A stretch of DNA of 64,000 nucleotides from Alphaproteobacteria bacterium (GCA_013151255.1 JAADIQ010000098.1:1-64000); one strand, 5' to 3'. Counted from the stretch's first letter, positions 51,593-60,908 are shown. Notes: generated from the letters alone by a model not told the origin. A program made the numbers and translations.

Positions 51593-53950
51593 CTAGAACC
51601 GTACAGAAACCGTGCCTGTCACCGTGCGCGGCGGACCGAAGAAGGCCGTTTCAACACCCTCAACACCCAGTGTCGACGTCAGCGGCGAGACAAAGCTGCC
51701 ATCCAAATTCTGAGCCAGGAAATTATATCCCGCAACGCGATATTCACGATCAAATAAGTTCTTACCGTGAACGCCAGCTTGCAGGCGCCCATCATCAGAC
51801 GTCCACACCAGGCTGGCGTCAAACAGACCGTACCCGCCCTGATCGAGAAATGCGTTTGGCGTCTCGAAAATATGCGTCCGCGATTTGTAAGACGTTTGCG
51901 TAATGAGCGCGAGATCGCCGCCTGCCATTGGGTGTGTATAGTTGGTGGTGATCGCGCCGGAAAATTCCGGCGTATTTTGAATAACGCGTGAACTTGCAAT
52001 ATCAACCGGAGGCGTGCCGGTTACAAACTCGGTATAGCGCGCATCAATCCAACCACCGCCCCAACTGACCGTGAAGCTGTCGCCTGCGCCAAACAAATCT
52101 TCGCCAACAAGCGCGCGGCCTTCCCATTCAATGCCATAGAATTCGGCGCCGCCCGCATTGGTCGTTATGCCAATAAAGGTCGGCGCCATAGTGATTGGGT
52201 CAATACCGCCCTGGGAGCCTGGGATCTGCACGTTTTTATAATCGGCATAGAAAAAGGCGAGGTTGGATGTGATCCGCCCCTCTGCAAGAGAAGATTTCCA
52301 ACCTATTTCATAGCTATCGACTTCTTCCGGTTCGAATTTAAAGAATTCAAAAATGTCGTCCCCATCGACATCGCCATCGCCGTCAAAATCAATCGTGACC
52401 GCAGAGGATTGCCCCCGTGGATCAAACCCGCCGCCCTTGAAGCCCTGCGAATAGGAAACATAGAAATTATGATCGCCATTCGGGCTCCAGCCAAGAGATA
52501 CGCGCGGGCTGAAATCGGTAAACCTCTCCGATCCTTGAAAATCCGATGTCGTGGCGATGAGCGTCGATGTTGTCCCGCCAAATAACGGCGTGTTGCCGCC
52601 GATAAACGTTTGCCGCAACACGCGCGCCGAACGTTTGTCGCTTGTATAGCGTCCACCGACAGCGAGTTCGATGCCTTGAACGCCAAAAATTTCTTCCAGG
52701 TCGAAGGTTACGTCCCCGAAGATCGACCAGGAATTGGTGTCCACATCGCCGAGCGTATTTGCGTTAAGACCTGGTAGGCTGATTAAAGTCCCAACGACAT
52801 CAAGTATGACGTCAAAAGTATCAAACGCATTTGCATCGATATAATAGAACCCAAGCACACCTGCGACCGCATCACTCTCATAGAGCAATTGCAGCTCTTC
52901 CGTAAATTGTTCATTTTGATAGATTACAGGAACGTCGAGATCAGCGCCGGGCAAAGCATCAAAGTCGATTTGCTGAATATTATCGTCCTTACGATATGCC
53001 GCAATATTCTTCAGCGTCCACTGATCGTTCAGCGCAATCTCGACATGCAGTGCGCCGCCATAAGCTTCGGCTTCGTTCTGTCCGGTAATGCCGCCGCGGG
53101 AATCGTAAACATTGTCAAGCACGGGCGCAGCTGTGAACAGGCTGGGAATAAGTCTGTGCCCGCCTTTCGGGTTTGACTTGTCTTTGAGATAATCGCCGCT
53201 CAGGCGGATAAAGACTTTGTCGTTGTCATATTCAGCGCTGGCGCGGAATGCGAGAACGTCCTTATCATAATTTTCTGCGCCCGTTGTCAGGTTTGTTCCA
53301 AACCCGTTACGCGAGAGATACGCTACCGATCCGCCAACTGATAAAGTATCGCTCAAAGGCATGGCTGCCGTACCAACAATATCAAGCTGGCCAAATGTAC
53401 CGCCGGATGCGCGAAGCTTGGCCATCGGTTCGTTGCCCAGTCGCTTGGTGACATATTTTATCGCGCCGCCAACGGAGTTGCGGCCGTATAAAGTTCCTTG
53501 CGGTCCGCGCAAAACCTCGATGCGTTCGACGTCATAAATATCGAGGACGGCGGCTTGCGGGCGGTTGAGGTATATATCATCGACATAAATACCGACGCCG
53601 GCTTCAAAGCCGGCGACAGGGTCCTGCTGGCCGACGCCGCGAATGAACGCTGTCAGGGTCGAGTTCGTGCCGCGCGAGACTTTCAAGGTAGTGTTCGGAA
53701 TCGACTGCGTTAGATAGGTTATGTCCTGCGCGCCGACTTGTTCTAGGGCTTCGCCGCTAATCGCCGTGACGGCGATCGGCACATCCCGCAGGGATTCATC
53801 GCGCCGCCGGGCGGAGACGATAATGACATCGCGATTGGCCGCATCGCCATCCTGGGCGATCGCCGGCGCTGGCGCCATTATCAGCAATGGCGCGATCGCT
53901 GCTCCCGCTGCAAGCGCAGACTTGAAATTGTTATACATTCGCTTCCTCAT
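51593..53950 (-). CDS. TonB-dependent receptor of the ester/acyl cassette
   Basis: This 785-residue receptor begins with a signal peptide (ALAAGAAIAPLLIMAPAPAI, cleavage near IAQDG). The TonB box is DVIIVSARRRDESLRDVPIA, the plug includes YGRNSVGGAIKYVTKRLG and VDDIYLNRPQAAVLDIYDVE, and the terminal strand is TVTGTVSVRF. The barrel carries a calcium-like loop DFDGDGDVDGDDIFEFF. The start has GGAGGGG 8 bases upstream. It is the first gene of the receptor-hydrolase-MFS group (93-base gap to the hydrolase), and lies behind an alpha/beta hydrolase that ends 18 bases upstream. Confidence 0.92.
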   Translation of the reverse strand: MRKRMYNNFKSALAAGAAIAPLLIMAPAPAIAQDGDAANRDVIIVSARRRDESLRDVPIAVTAISGEALEQVGAQDITYLTQSIPNTTLKVSRGTNSTLTAFIRGVGQQDPVAGFEAGVGIYVDDIYLNRPQAAVLDIYDVERIEVLRGPQGTLYGRNSVGGAIKYVTKRLGNEPMAKLRASGGTFGQLDIVGTAAMPLSDTLSVGGSVAYLSRNGFGTNLTTGAENYDKDVLAFRASAEYDNDKVFIRLSGDYLKDKSNPKGGHRLIPSLFTAAPVLDNVYDSRGGITGQNEAEAYGGALHVEIALNDQWTLKNIAAYRKDDNIQQIDFDALPGADLDVPVIYQNEQFTEELQLLYESDAVAGVLGFYYIDANAFDTFDVILDVVGTLISLPGLNANTLGDVDTNSWSIFGDVTFDLEEIFGVQGIELAVGGRYTSDKRSARVLRQTFIGGNTPLFGGTTSTLIATTSDFQGSERFTDFSPRVSLGWSPNGDHNFYVSYSQGFKGGGFDPRGQSSAVTIDFDGDGDVDGDDIFEFFKFEPEEVDSYEIGWKSSLAEGRITSNLAFFYADYKNVQIPGSQGGIDPITMAPTFIGITTNAGGAEFYGIEWEGRALVGEDLFGAGDSFTVSWGGGWIDARYTEFVTGTPPVDIASSRVIQNTPEFSGAITTNYTHPMAGGDLALITQTSYKSRTHIFETPNAFLDQGGYGLFDASLVWTSDDGRLQAGVHGKNLFDREYRVAGYNFLAQNLDGSFVSPLTSTLGVEGVETAFFGPPRTVTGTVSVRF

Positions 53951-53968
53951 GGGTTTACCCCTCCCTGG

Positions 53969-54838
53969 CTAATGCGCCGCCACGATAAACGGCGTGTTAC
54001 TGATCGTTTTGGAACTCAATTTTTCAATGAAAGTAATAAGCCGCTCATTGAAGCGGTCAGGCTCTTCCAAATGAGGCGCATGGCCGGAATTTGGAAAGCT
54101 TGCAATTTCGCAATTCGGTATTTCGGAGGCGACAAACTGGCTTGTCGCCTCTGGATATAGTTGACTCTGCTCACCATAGATGACGAGCGTTGGGATGTTC
54201 AATAATCGTATTGTTTTTCGAAAATCCTGAACCGCCATGGACTCCCATAGGTCGGCCATGGTTTCTGCATTCAGTGCGTTCGCCTCTTCGATCATCTCCG
54301 CGATATGCACGCCATGGTTGGTTTTTCTGTTTGGCGAAAAAATTCTGGGTACGAACTGATGGACCATCGCTGGCCAGTCCTGGCGCATGGCTTGCGCCGC
54401 GCGCAATGCCGCAAGCGGCCGGCGGCCGTCAGAAAGACCAAGCTGCCAGGAGGCGTCATTAGAAATGCGTGGGCTCATGTCGATGATGACAAGACCGCTG
54501 ACGCGGCGAGCGAATATTTCCTGCGTCATCGCCTCCCACGCGACCATGGCGCCCATGGACCAACCGACGCAAACTGCTTCTTGAAGATTAAGCTGCTCAA
54601 AAATCTCGACAAGATCAGCGCCAAGCCGTTCAACCGTCGCCGCTGCATCATGGGAAGCGGAATGGCGGTGCCCGCGCAGATCAAACGAGATAACCTGATA
54701 GTTTTTTGACAGCGCATCATGCTGCGGCTCAAACATACCGCCATGCATTGCCCAGCCGTGAACAAACACCACAGGCCGGCCTTCACCCGATATTGTCAGG
54801 TTGATTTTAGCGCCGTCGCTAAGGGTCAGTGTCGTCAT
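53969..54838 (-). CDS. Cytoplasmic alpha/beta hydrolase
   Basis: The 289-residue protein begins at the ATG at 54838 (MTTLTLSDGAKINLTISGEG); the track's 375-residue version reads backward through the divergent TetR gene. The motifs are VVFVHGWAMHGGMFEPQHDA (oxyanion region), nucleophile CVGWSMGAMVAWEAM, acid in LVIYGEQSQLYPEA (a Glu/Asp equivalent is unclear), and FPNSGHAPHLEEPDRFNERL for the histidine. No signal peptide is seen. It is divergent from tetR across two 20-bp direct repeats and is the first gene of a probable hydrolase-TonB-hydrolase-MFS unit. Confidence 0.87.
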   Translation of the reverse strand: MTTLTLSDGAKINLTISGEGRPVVFVHGWAMHGGMFEPQHDALSKNYQVISFDLRGHRHSASHDAAATVERLGADLVEIFEQLNLQEAVCVGWSMGAMVAWEAMTQEIFARRVSGLVIIDMSPRISNDASWQLGLSDGRRPLAALRAAQAMRQDWPAMVHQFVPRIFSPNRKTNHGVHIAEMIEEANALNAETMADLWESMAVQDFRKTIRLLNIPTLVIYGEQSQLYPEATSQFVASEIPNCEIASFPNSGHAPHLEEPDRFNERLITFIEKLSSKTISNTPFIVAAH

Positions 54839-54920
54839 GGCGGCGTCGGCTTCCTCCAATATCTTCGCCGGCGGCTGGAGAGAAATCCACGCCGGGCTTG
54901 CCTTTGAGGGCCGATTGGGC

Positions 54921-54964
54921 TCATGATGAAACATGAACCAACAATCATATTGAAACATGAACCA
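54921..54964. promoter_or_regulatory. Two 20-bp direct repeats overlapping the tetR start
   Basis: TCATGATGAAACATGAACCA (54921-54940) is repeated as TCATATTGAAACATGAACCA (54945-54964), 18 of 20 identical with a 24-bp period. The first copy extends to an inverted repeat, GGCTCATG with CATGAACC. The second copy contains the ATG of tetR (54957). They fit autoregulatory operators of the divergent tetR/hydrolase pair. Confidence 0.65.
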
Positions 54965-55577
54965 GTTATCAGATTTTGTCCATAGCCTTTCGGAAAAGAC
55001 GCCAAAAACCGCGCGGGGACGGCGAACCTGGCAAAAACTCCTGGATTCGGCGGAAAAAGAATTTGGTGATCGCGGCTTCCATGAGGCGGCGATCAACCGG
55101 ATTACTGAAAATGCCGGCGTCGCGATGGGGACATTTTATGTCCATTTTCAAAGCAAGGAGGCGATCTTCCGGGCGCTCGTCGCCTATATGGGCCATCTGA
55201 CGCGACGCTGGATCGCTGAGCGAGTGGCCGATGCTCCCAATCGGCTCGCCGCTGAGCGCCAGGGGTTGGAAGCGTTCATCGAATTCGTCCGTGAACACGG
55301 CGACCTTTACCGCATCGTCAATGAGGCCCAATTCGTCGCGCCCGACGCCTATCGCGAATATTATTCGGAATTTGCCAAAGCCTATCAGCGCCGGCTGGAA
55401 GACGCCGTTGCAAATAACGAAATCAAACCCGGCGATGATGAGCAACGTGCATGGGCGCTGATCGGCGCAAGTGTCTTTTTAGGCATGCGCTATGGCGTAT
55501 GGGATGATGCGCGCCCCGCAAGCGAGGTTGCCAAGGGCGCGGCAGATCTTTTCGAGTTCGGTTTAAAACCGGAGTGA
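54957..55577 (+). CDS. TetR family transcriptional regulator
   Basis: This 206-residue regulator has the TetR DNA-binding fold RRTWQKLLDSAEKEFGDRGF then HEAAINRITENAGVAMGTFY VHFQSKEAIFRALV. The AMGTFYVHFQSK recognition region resembles regulators of acyl-CoA or fatty-acid pathways. It is divergent from an alpha/beta hydrolase and 16 bases upstream of an acyl-CoA synthetase, so it probably senses an acyl or CoA intermediate of this cassette. The start codon lies inside the second 20-bp repeat, which suggests tight self-control. Confidence 0.92.
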   Translation: MNQLSDFVHSLSEKTPKTARGRRTWQKLLDSAEKEFGDRGFHEAAINRITENAGVAMGTFYVHFQSKEAIFRALVAYMGHLTRRWIAERVADAPNRLAAERQGLEAFIEFVREHGDLYRIVNEAQFVAPDAYREYYSEFAKAYQRRLEDAVANNEIKPGDDEQRAWALIGASVFLGMRYGVWDDARPASEVAKGAADLFEFGLKPE

Positions 55578-55593
55578 CAATCAAGCAGTTGCG

Positions 55594-57102
55594 ATGAAAG
55601 AAATACCGGACCTGATTGCAAAGCGGGCCATACTGACGCCGGACAAAACGGCGATGGTCGATCTCCTGTCGGGTACATCTACAACTTATCGCACGCTAGA
55701 CAGGTCTGCGATTGACGCGGCAAACATGCTCGCCGGATTGGGCGTTGCCGCGCAGGATCGTGTCGCCATTTTATGCCGCAATCGGATTGAGTTTTTTGAG
55801 CTGCTCTTTGCTTGCGCTAAGCTTGGCGCCCTCCTGGTTCCCTTGAATTGGCGCATGCCTGATAAAGAGTTAAAGACGATTATTGATGATTGCCGCCCGA
55901 AGCTTGTGCTGACTGGTGCGGAAGATCGAGGCAAATTAACGGGCGTTGCAGCGGACGCAACTATTATTGAGCTGGATAGTCCCGATACGAATGGCTATCG
56001 CGCACGTTGCGCCGCCGCCGACCACACGCCTCTGCGCGAGTTCTGGCCGGGCGATGAGCCCTGGTATCTGCTCTACACATCCGGCACGACGGGCAAACCC
56101 AAAGCCGTCATTCAGACCTATCAGATGGCGGTCGTCAACTACATCAATGTGCGGCAAGCCATTGATCTGCGCGCCGAAGATGTCACCTTAAATTTCCTGC
56201 CCTTGTTCCATACCGCCGGCATCAACCTTTATACGCTGCCATTTTTGTTTGCAGGCGGTGAGGTAAAAATCTTACCGAGCTTTGATGTCGAAAAAACTAT
56301 CGCCTTGCTAGAGGGCGGCGCCGTCAACGCCTTTTTCGGCGTCCCTGCGGTTTATCAAGAAATCAGCCTACACCCTAAATTTGTGGATGCGGATTTATCG
56401 AAAGTCAGGAGCTGGGGATGCGGCGGCGCGCCCCTGCCAGACATATTGGTTGAAAAATTCGCCAAACGCGGCGCGCTTGTTTGCAACGGATATGGCATGA
56501 CAGAGACAGGCCCCACGGCATTTTTAATGGATGAGGCTCACGTTACGCAAAAAATTGGCGCTGCCGGTCGGCCCCAAATGATGACCGCGGCGCGCATTGT
56601 GGCGAGTAACGGCCAGGAAACCGAACCCGGAAAAACTGGTGAGATACAGCTGAAAGGCCCAGGCATTACACCGGGCTATTGGAATGCGCCCGACGCGACA
56701 AAAGCAGCGTTTACGGATGATGGCTGGCTCAAAACCGGCGATCTGGCGAAGACAGACGCCGACGGTTTCACCTATATTGTCGGTCGATCAAAAGACATGT
56801 TCATTTCCGGCGGCGAAAACATCTACCCGGCGGAAGTTGAAAATATCTACGCCAAGCACCCGGCAGTGCTGGAAGCGGCGATCATCGGCGTCAAGGATGA
56901 AAAATGGGGGGAAGCCGGCCAAGCTTACATCCTGTTGCGAGAGGAGGAGGCAGTCAGCGCAGAAGAACTGACACGTTACGGCCGCGACCACCTTGCGGCG
57001 TATAAAGTACCCAAGTCGTTTGTCTTTGTTGATGCGTTCCCGAGAACTGCAGCCGGCAAGGTTCAAAAACACTTGTTGGCGGCGAAAAATCTAAGCTCAT
57101 GA
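55594..57102 (+). CDS. Acyl-CoA synthetase (AMP-forming)
   Basis: This 502-residue enzyme has the AMP-binding motif WYLLYTSGTTGKPKAVIQTY (about residues 156-175), CNGYGMTETGPTAF, the DDGWLKTGDLAKTDADGFTY hinge, and the C-terminal lysine FPRTAAGKVQKHLL. It should form an acyl-CoA from an acid and CoA; the exact acid is unknown. It resembles the long-chain/aryl ligase group more than acetyl-CoA synthetases. The stop overlaps the next MaoC gene by 4 bases (ATGA), and it follows tetR closely, forming an operon with two MaoC-fold genes. Confidence 0.92.
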   Translation: MKEIPDLIAKRAILTPDKTAMVDLLSGTSTTYRTLDRSAIDAANMLAGLGVAAQDRVAILCRNRIEFFELLFACAKLGALLVPLNWRMPDKELKTIIDDCRPKLVLTGAEDRGKLTGVAADATIIELDSPDTNGYRARCAAADHTPLREFWPGDEPWYLLYTSGTTGKPKAVIQTYQMAVVNYINVRQAIDLRAEDVTLNFLPLFHTAGINLYTLPFLFAGGEVKILPSFDVEKTIALLEGGAVNAFFGVPAVYQEISLHPKFVDADLSKVRSWGCGGAPLPDILVEKFAKRGALVCNGYGMTETGPTAFLMDEAHVTQKIGAAGRPQMMTAARIVASNGQETEPGKTGEIQLKGPGITPGYWNAPDATKAAFTDDGWLKTGDLAKTDADGFTYIVGRSKDMFISGGENIYPAEVENIYAKHPAVLEAAIIGVKDEKWGEAGQAYILLREEEAVSAEELTRYGRDHLAAYKVPKSFVFVDAFPRTAAGKVQKHLLAAKNLSS

Positions 57103-57500
57103 ACGCAATCCCTAAAACGCACATCGCCATAGACCGCACGCTCACGCAGGATGATTTTGATGCGTTCGCGGCGTTAAGCGGAGATGACAACCCAATTCAC
57201 GTTGATCCTACGTTTTCAGCCCGCACAAACTTTGGGCGGACGGTTTCACACGGCATGCTGCTTTACACGATCCTGCGCGGCCTGGCGGATCAACTGGCGC
57301 CAGGAGCGCGGCAAGTCTCGCAGGAGTTGAAATTCCCCGCCCCCGCCTATGCCGGCGAACCGATCCGCTTTGAGGCAAGCCTCACCGAACATAATTCTTC
57401 GCACTGGTCGGTGACGATGCGCGCAACCAGAACCCATGACCAGACATCCGTCTGCGAAGGGTTGTGCATACTCGAATCCACCCAAAGGCGCGCTCAATGA
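57099..57500 (+). CDS. MaoC family (R)-specific enoyl-CoA hydratase
   Basis: This 133-residue hot-dog protein has the complete hydratase-2 motif: AALSGDDNPIHVDPTFSART, with the catalytic Asp and His (D-x-N-P-x-H), and NFGRTVSHGMLLYTILRGLA. It hydrates a trans-2-enoyl-CoA to the (R)-3-hydroxyacyl-CoA. It overlaps the acyl-CoA synthetase and the following degenerate MaoC gene by 4 bases each. Length and motifs are normal for a single-hotdog subunit. The substrate is probably the CoA ester made by its neighbour. Confidence 0.9.
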   Translation: MNAIPKTHIAIDRTLTQDDFDAFAALSGDDNPIHVDPTFSARTNFGRTVSHGMLLYTILRGLADQLAPGARQVSQELKFPAPAYAGEPIRFEASLTEHNSSHWSVTMRATRTHDQTSVCEGLCILESTQRRAQ

Positions 57501-57856
57501 ATGTCGGAGACAGATCGCAAATCGAACGGTCCTTTACCGAAAGCGATGTCGCCGCATATGTGTCGCTCGGCGGCGCACCGACAAACAACGATACCGTCCC
57601 CGAGCCGATGATCGCCGCCCTTTTTTCCTACCTGCTTGGCATGCGCCTCCCAGGGCCAGGTACAAACTACCTCAAGCAGTCTCTAGAATTTTACAGCGCC
57701 GCCAAGATCGGCGACATGCTAACGGCAAACGTCGAAATCATCCGTATCAGACCGGAAAAGTCATTAGTTTATTTAACAACCCTATGCGTCAACGAATGCG
57801 GCGAGGAAATTAATTCGGGACGCGCTCTCGTGCGCGTAAATGATGTTGAGCGCTAA
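57497..57856 (+). CDS. Degenerate MaoC/hot-dog subunit
   Basis: This 119-residue protein starts at the ATG at 57497 (MNVGDRSQIERSFTESDVAA), overlapping the previous stop by 4 bases; the track start is 33 bases upstream. FTESDVAAYVSLGGAPTNND aligns in position with the FxALSGDxNPxH region of its neighbour but lacks the Asp and His. YLKQSLEFYSAAKIGDMLTA is a typical hot-dog beta strand segment. It is likely a non-catalytic partner of the adjacent hydratase, forming a mixed dimer that enlarges the substrate pocket. That pairing is inference. Confidence 0.72.
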   Translation: MNVGDRSQIERSFTESDVAAYVSLGGAPTNNDTVPEPMIAALFSYLLGMRLPGPGTNYLKQSLEFYSAAKIGDMLTANVEIIRIRPEKSLVYLTTLCVNECGEEINSGRALVRVNDVER

Positions 57857-58083
57857 TCCAACAAAAAGTTACTGCGTGTTGCTCACACGGGAAAAAGAAT
57901 AATAGGCATAAGAAATTCCGCGCGCCGCATTACTGGAACAAGTCGCTTTGTCGGCGAGCGGTCTACCGCAGAACTTACTCGGTTCAATTTTTTTTGGGGC
58001 AAAGGATGCCCGAAAATATATTACTTAATTTGGTTTAAGATTCATCGAGAAGGCCAAGCGCTCAAGGTTCCAATTATGTCATC

Positions 58084-59535
58084 TCAGACTTCAAGGCAAA
58101 GATATTTTGTTTCGAGATATTCTTCGACGCCCTGACGCCCGCCTTCTCTTCCGAGCCCGGATTGTTTGACGCCGCCAAAGGGCGCGACTTCCGTTGAGAT
58201 GATGCCGGTGTTAATACCCACCATGCCGGCCTCAATCGCTTCAGCGGTTTTGAATGCGCGCGATAGGTTTTGCGTGAACAGATAAGCGGCCAGTCCGAAT
58301 TGCGTATCATTGGCGAGAGCAATGGCCTCATCATCAGTTTTGAATTTTATCACCGGGGCCAGCGGCCCGAAGGTCTCTTCATGAGCGATTTTCATGGTCT
58401 GCGTGGCGCCAGTCAAAACCGTTGGTTCAAAAAATAAGCCGCCGCGTGCGTGCGGCTTCCCGCCGGTTGTTACCGAGGCGCCTTTATCTAAGGCGTCGGC
58501 TAAATGCGCCTCGACCTTGTCCACCGCCGCCGCATCAATCAGCGGGCCGATTTGCACGCCGTCATCCATGCCGTCGCCAACATTCAACGTCGAAGCAAGC
58601 CGCGATAGTCTTTCAACAAACCCATCATATGCACCCTCTTGAACATAGATGCGATTAGCGCTGACGCATGTCTGGCCTGCATTTCGAAACTTGCATAAAA
58701 TTGCCGCAGCGGCGGCTTTGTCTAAATCGGCGTCATCAAGAACCATAAAAGGCGCATTGCCGCCCAGCTCTAAGGATAGTTTTTTGATCGTGTCCGCACA
58801 TTGGCGCATCAACAGCCGGCCAACTTCCGTCGAGCCTGTAAAAGTCAGCTTACGAATGGCCTCATTGGCTGTAAGCTCACCGCCGATCTTGGCGGCATCG
58901 CCAGTGATAACTGAAAAAACGCCGGGCGGCAGTCCCGCTTTGTCGCCGAGTGAAGCTAACGCAAGCGCAGACAGCGGCGTTTGCTCCGCGGGCTTCACGA
59001 TCATCGCACACCCCGCAGCAAGCGCGGCGCCGGCTTTTCGCGTAATCATCGCATTGGGAAAATTCCACGGCGTAATTGCTGCTGTTATCCCCACAGGCTG
59101 TTTGATTGTGATCAGTCTTTTGTCACGCATATGGCCTGGGATTGTTTCTCCGTAGGTACGCTTTGCCTCCTCCGCAAACCATTCAATGAAAGAAGCGCCA
59201 TAGGCGATCTCTCCGCGCGCTTCTGCGAGTGGTTTTCCCTGCTCAAGCGTTAAAAGGCGCGCCAGATCTTCCTGCTCGGCCATGATCAACTCAAACCAGC
59301 GCCGAAGGATTACGCTTCGTTCTTTCCCTGTCTGCTCACGCCATTGTTCGAACGCAGGGCCCGCTGCGGTGATGGCTGCGCGGGCCTCACCGGCGCCCAT
59401 ATTGGGGACGCTGGCGATGACCGCTCCGGTCGAGGGATTGCTGACATCAAACGTCGTACCGTCATCGGCGCCGCGCCATTCACCGCCAATATAAGCCTTA
59501 TCATTAATCAGATGCGCAACCACTGCTCGCTCCAT
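58084..59535 (-). CDS. gabD: Succinate-semialdehyde dehydrogenase
   Basis: This 483-residue NAD(P)-dependent dehydrogenase converts succinate semialdehyde to succinate. The base glutamate is in KKLSLELGGNAPFMVLDDAD, and the cysteine in FRNAGQTCVSANRIYVQ. ITPWNFPNAMITRKAGAALA and the C-terminal PFGGVKQSGLGREGGRQGVE EYLETKY are typical of GabD. It is the last gene of the gabT-amidohydrolase-permease-gabD unit, with its ATG overlapping the permease stop by one base. The 227-base gap on its 3' side shows no clear terminator. Another short-chain ALDH function is less likely given the operon. Confidence 0.93.
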   Translation of the reverse strand: MERAVVAHLINDKAYIGGEWRGADDGTTFDVSNPSTGAVIASVPNMGAGEARAAITAAGPAFEQWREQTGKERSVILRRWFELIMAEQEDLARLLTLEQGKPLAEARGEIAYGASFIEWFAEEAKRTYGETIPGHMRDKRLITIKQPVGITAAITPWNFPNAMITRKAGAALAAGCAMIVKPAEQTPLSALALASLGDKAGLPPGVFSVITGDAAKIGGELTANEAIRKLTFTGSTEVGRLLMRQCADTIKKLSLELGGNAPFMVLDDADLDKAAAAAILCKFRNAGQTCVSANRIYVQEGAYDGFVERLSRLASTLNVGDGMDDGVQIGPLIDAAAVDKVEAHLADALDKGASVTTGGKPHARGGLFFEPTVLTGATQTMKIAHEETFGPLAPVIKFKTDDEAIALANDTQFGLAAYLFTQNLSRAFKTAEAIEAGMVGINTGIISTEVAPFGGVKQSGLGREGGRQGVEEYLETKYLCLEV

Positions 59536-60908
59536 TATTTATTAGATTCACTTTTGTTTCGCGCCATGAGTAAAAACAAGAGCCCTAATCCAAACCACAC
59601 TGCCAGCAGTCCCCATTCATGGGGCCATTGAAGGGCCGCTGGCGAGCCAGGCAGGTAAAGCGCCAACAAAGCGATGCTGAAAATGAGTGCTGCAACGCCG
59701 GTCAATACGCCGCCCGGCGTTTTATAGGGCCGTTCCAGCAACGGCTCGCTGCGACGCAATTTCAAAAACGCCGCAGCAACGAATAGATACGCAACAACAA
59801 TGCTAAACCCGCCAGCGTTTACGATCCACACCAAGGCGTTGCGTCCAAGCATCGGGGCAAAAACAGACAGTATTCCAATTAACAAGATCGCTGGCCATGG
59901 CGTACCAAAGTTGGGGTGCACCTTGCCCAAAAAGGCGGGTAACTGTCCGGAACGCGCCAATGCAAATACCGCCCGGCTGCCGCCAATCAGGAATGCATTC
60001 CAGCTTGTCAAAATGCCGCCGATCCCGGCGATGACTATGAATTGTGCAGCGGTTCGCGAACTCCAATAGGCGCCGGCCGCATCTGCCGCCGCCAGGTCAA
60101 AGCTATCCTTTGACGCCGGCGCCAGACCGACAGCGAAAACAATCAGCAGATAAAATATCACCGCAAATATAATTGATTGAACAAGTGCGCGTCCGATTTC
60201 ACGTTTTGGCGCGTCGATCTCTTCTGCTGATTGCGGAATGACATCAAATCCAACGAATAGAAACGGCACCATGACAATAACAGAGAAGACGCCCGCAAGC
60301 CCTTTCCAGGCAGGCTGATCGAAGTGCATCGCGTTCATACTAGTCGCGCTGCCGCTCAGTAAAACGAGCCCTGCAAGAAGTATTAAGACCAAAACCACCG
60401 ACTGAACACGCGCCGCAACACGCACGCCGAGGATATTTATCATTGTGATAAGGATGGCTCCGCCGGCGCCCAGCGCCACTTCGCTGGCGTGGACGGTGTA
60501 TCCGGCAACCACCCACAAAGGCGCTATCTTGAATTCCGGAAAGAGGTAAACAACCGCCACCGGTAAAGCGATGGCTTCGAATGCAACCACCGACACATAA
60601 CCGAAAATAATCGACCAGGTGCAAATGAAAGAAACCGTCTTGCCAAAGGCGCGTTCGGTATAGGCGTGCTCACCGCCAGCGAAAGGCAATGCTGAAGCAA
60701 GTTCGGCGTAAGTTAATCCAATTACAATGATCGCGATGCTGCCGAGGAAAAAGGCGAGGCTTGCGCCCAAAACCCCTGCTTGGGATATCCATAGCCCCGC
60801 CAGGATAACCCAGCCCCATCCGATCATCGCGCCGAACCCCAGCGAGACAACATCAAAACGTCCAAGGACGCGTTTCAGACGGGGCTTTTTATTGGTTGGC
60901 TTGTTCAT
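59535..60908 (-). CDS. APC family amino-acid permease
   Basis: This 457-residue, 12-helix transporter shows the APC pattern: VSLGFGAMIGWGWVILAGLW in helix 1, SALPFAGGEHAYTERAFGKT in helix 3 region, and VMVPFLFVGFDVIPQSAEEI. It lies between the amidohydrolase and gabD in the operon, so GABA or a related amine/amino acid is the likely cargo. A 35-base gap separates it from the amidohydrolase stop. The ethanolamine/GABA-type permeases of this family are the closest in appearance; the exact substrate cannot be read. Confidence 0.9.
   Translation of the reverse strand: MNKPTNKKPRLKRVLGRFDVVSLGFGAMIGWGWVILAGLWISQAGVLGASLAFFLGSIAIIVIGLTYAELASALPFAGGEHAYTERAFGKTVSFICTWSIIFGYVSVVAFEAIALPVAVVYLFPEFKIAPLWVVAGYTVHASEVALGAGGAILITMINILGVRVAARVQSVVLVLILLAGLVLLSGSATSMNAMHFDQPAWKGLAGVFSVIVMVPFLFVGFDVIPQSAEEIDAPKREIGRALVQSIIFAVIFYLLIVFAVGLAPASKDSFDLAAADAAGAYWSSRTAAQFIVIAGIGGILTSWNAFLIGGSRAVFALARSGQLPAFLGKVHPNFGTPWPAILLIGILSVFAPMLGRNALVWIVNAGGFSIVVAYLFVAAAFLKLRRSEPLLERPYKTPGGVLTGVAALIFSIALLALYLPGSPAALQWPHEWGLLAVWFGLGLLFLLMARNKSESNK

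Noticed and set aside
54839-55096. N-terminal 86-residue extension of the alpha/beta hydrolase
   Set aside because: It runs antisense through the start of the divergent tetR gene and the operator repeats. Hydrolase homology begins at MTTLTLSDG.
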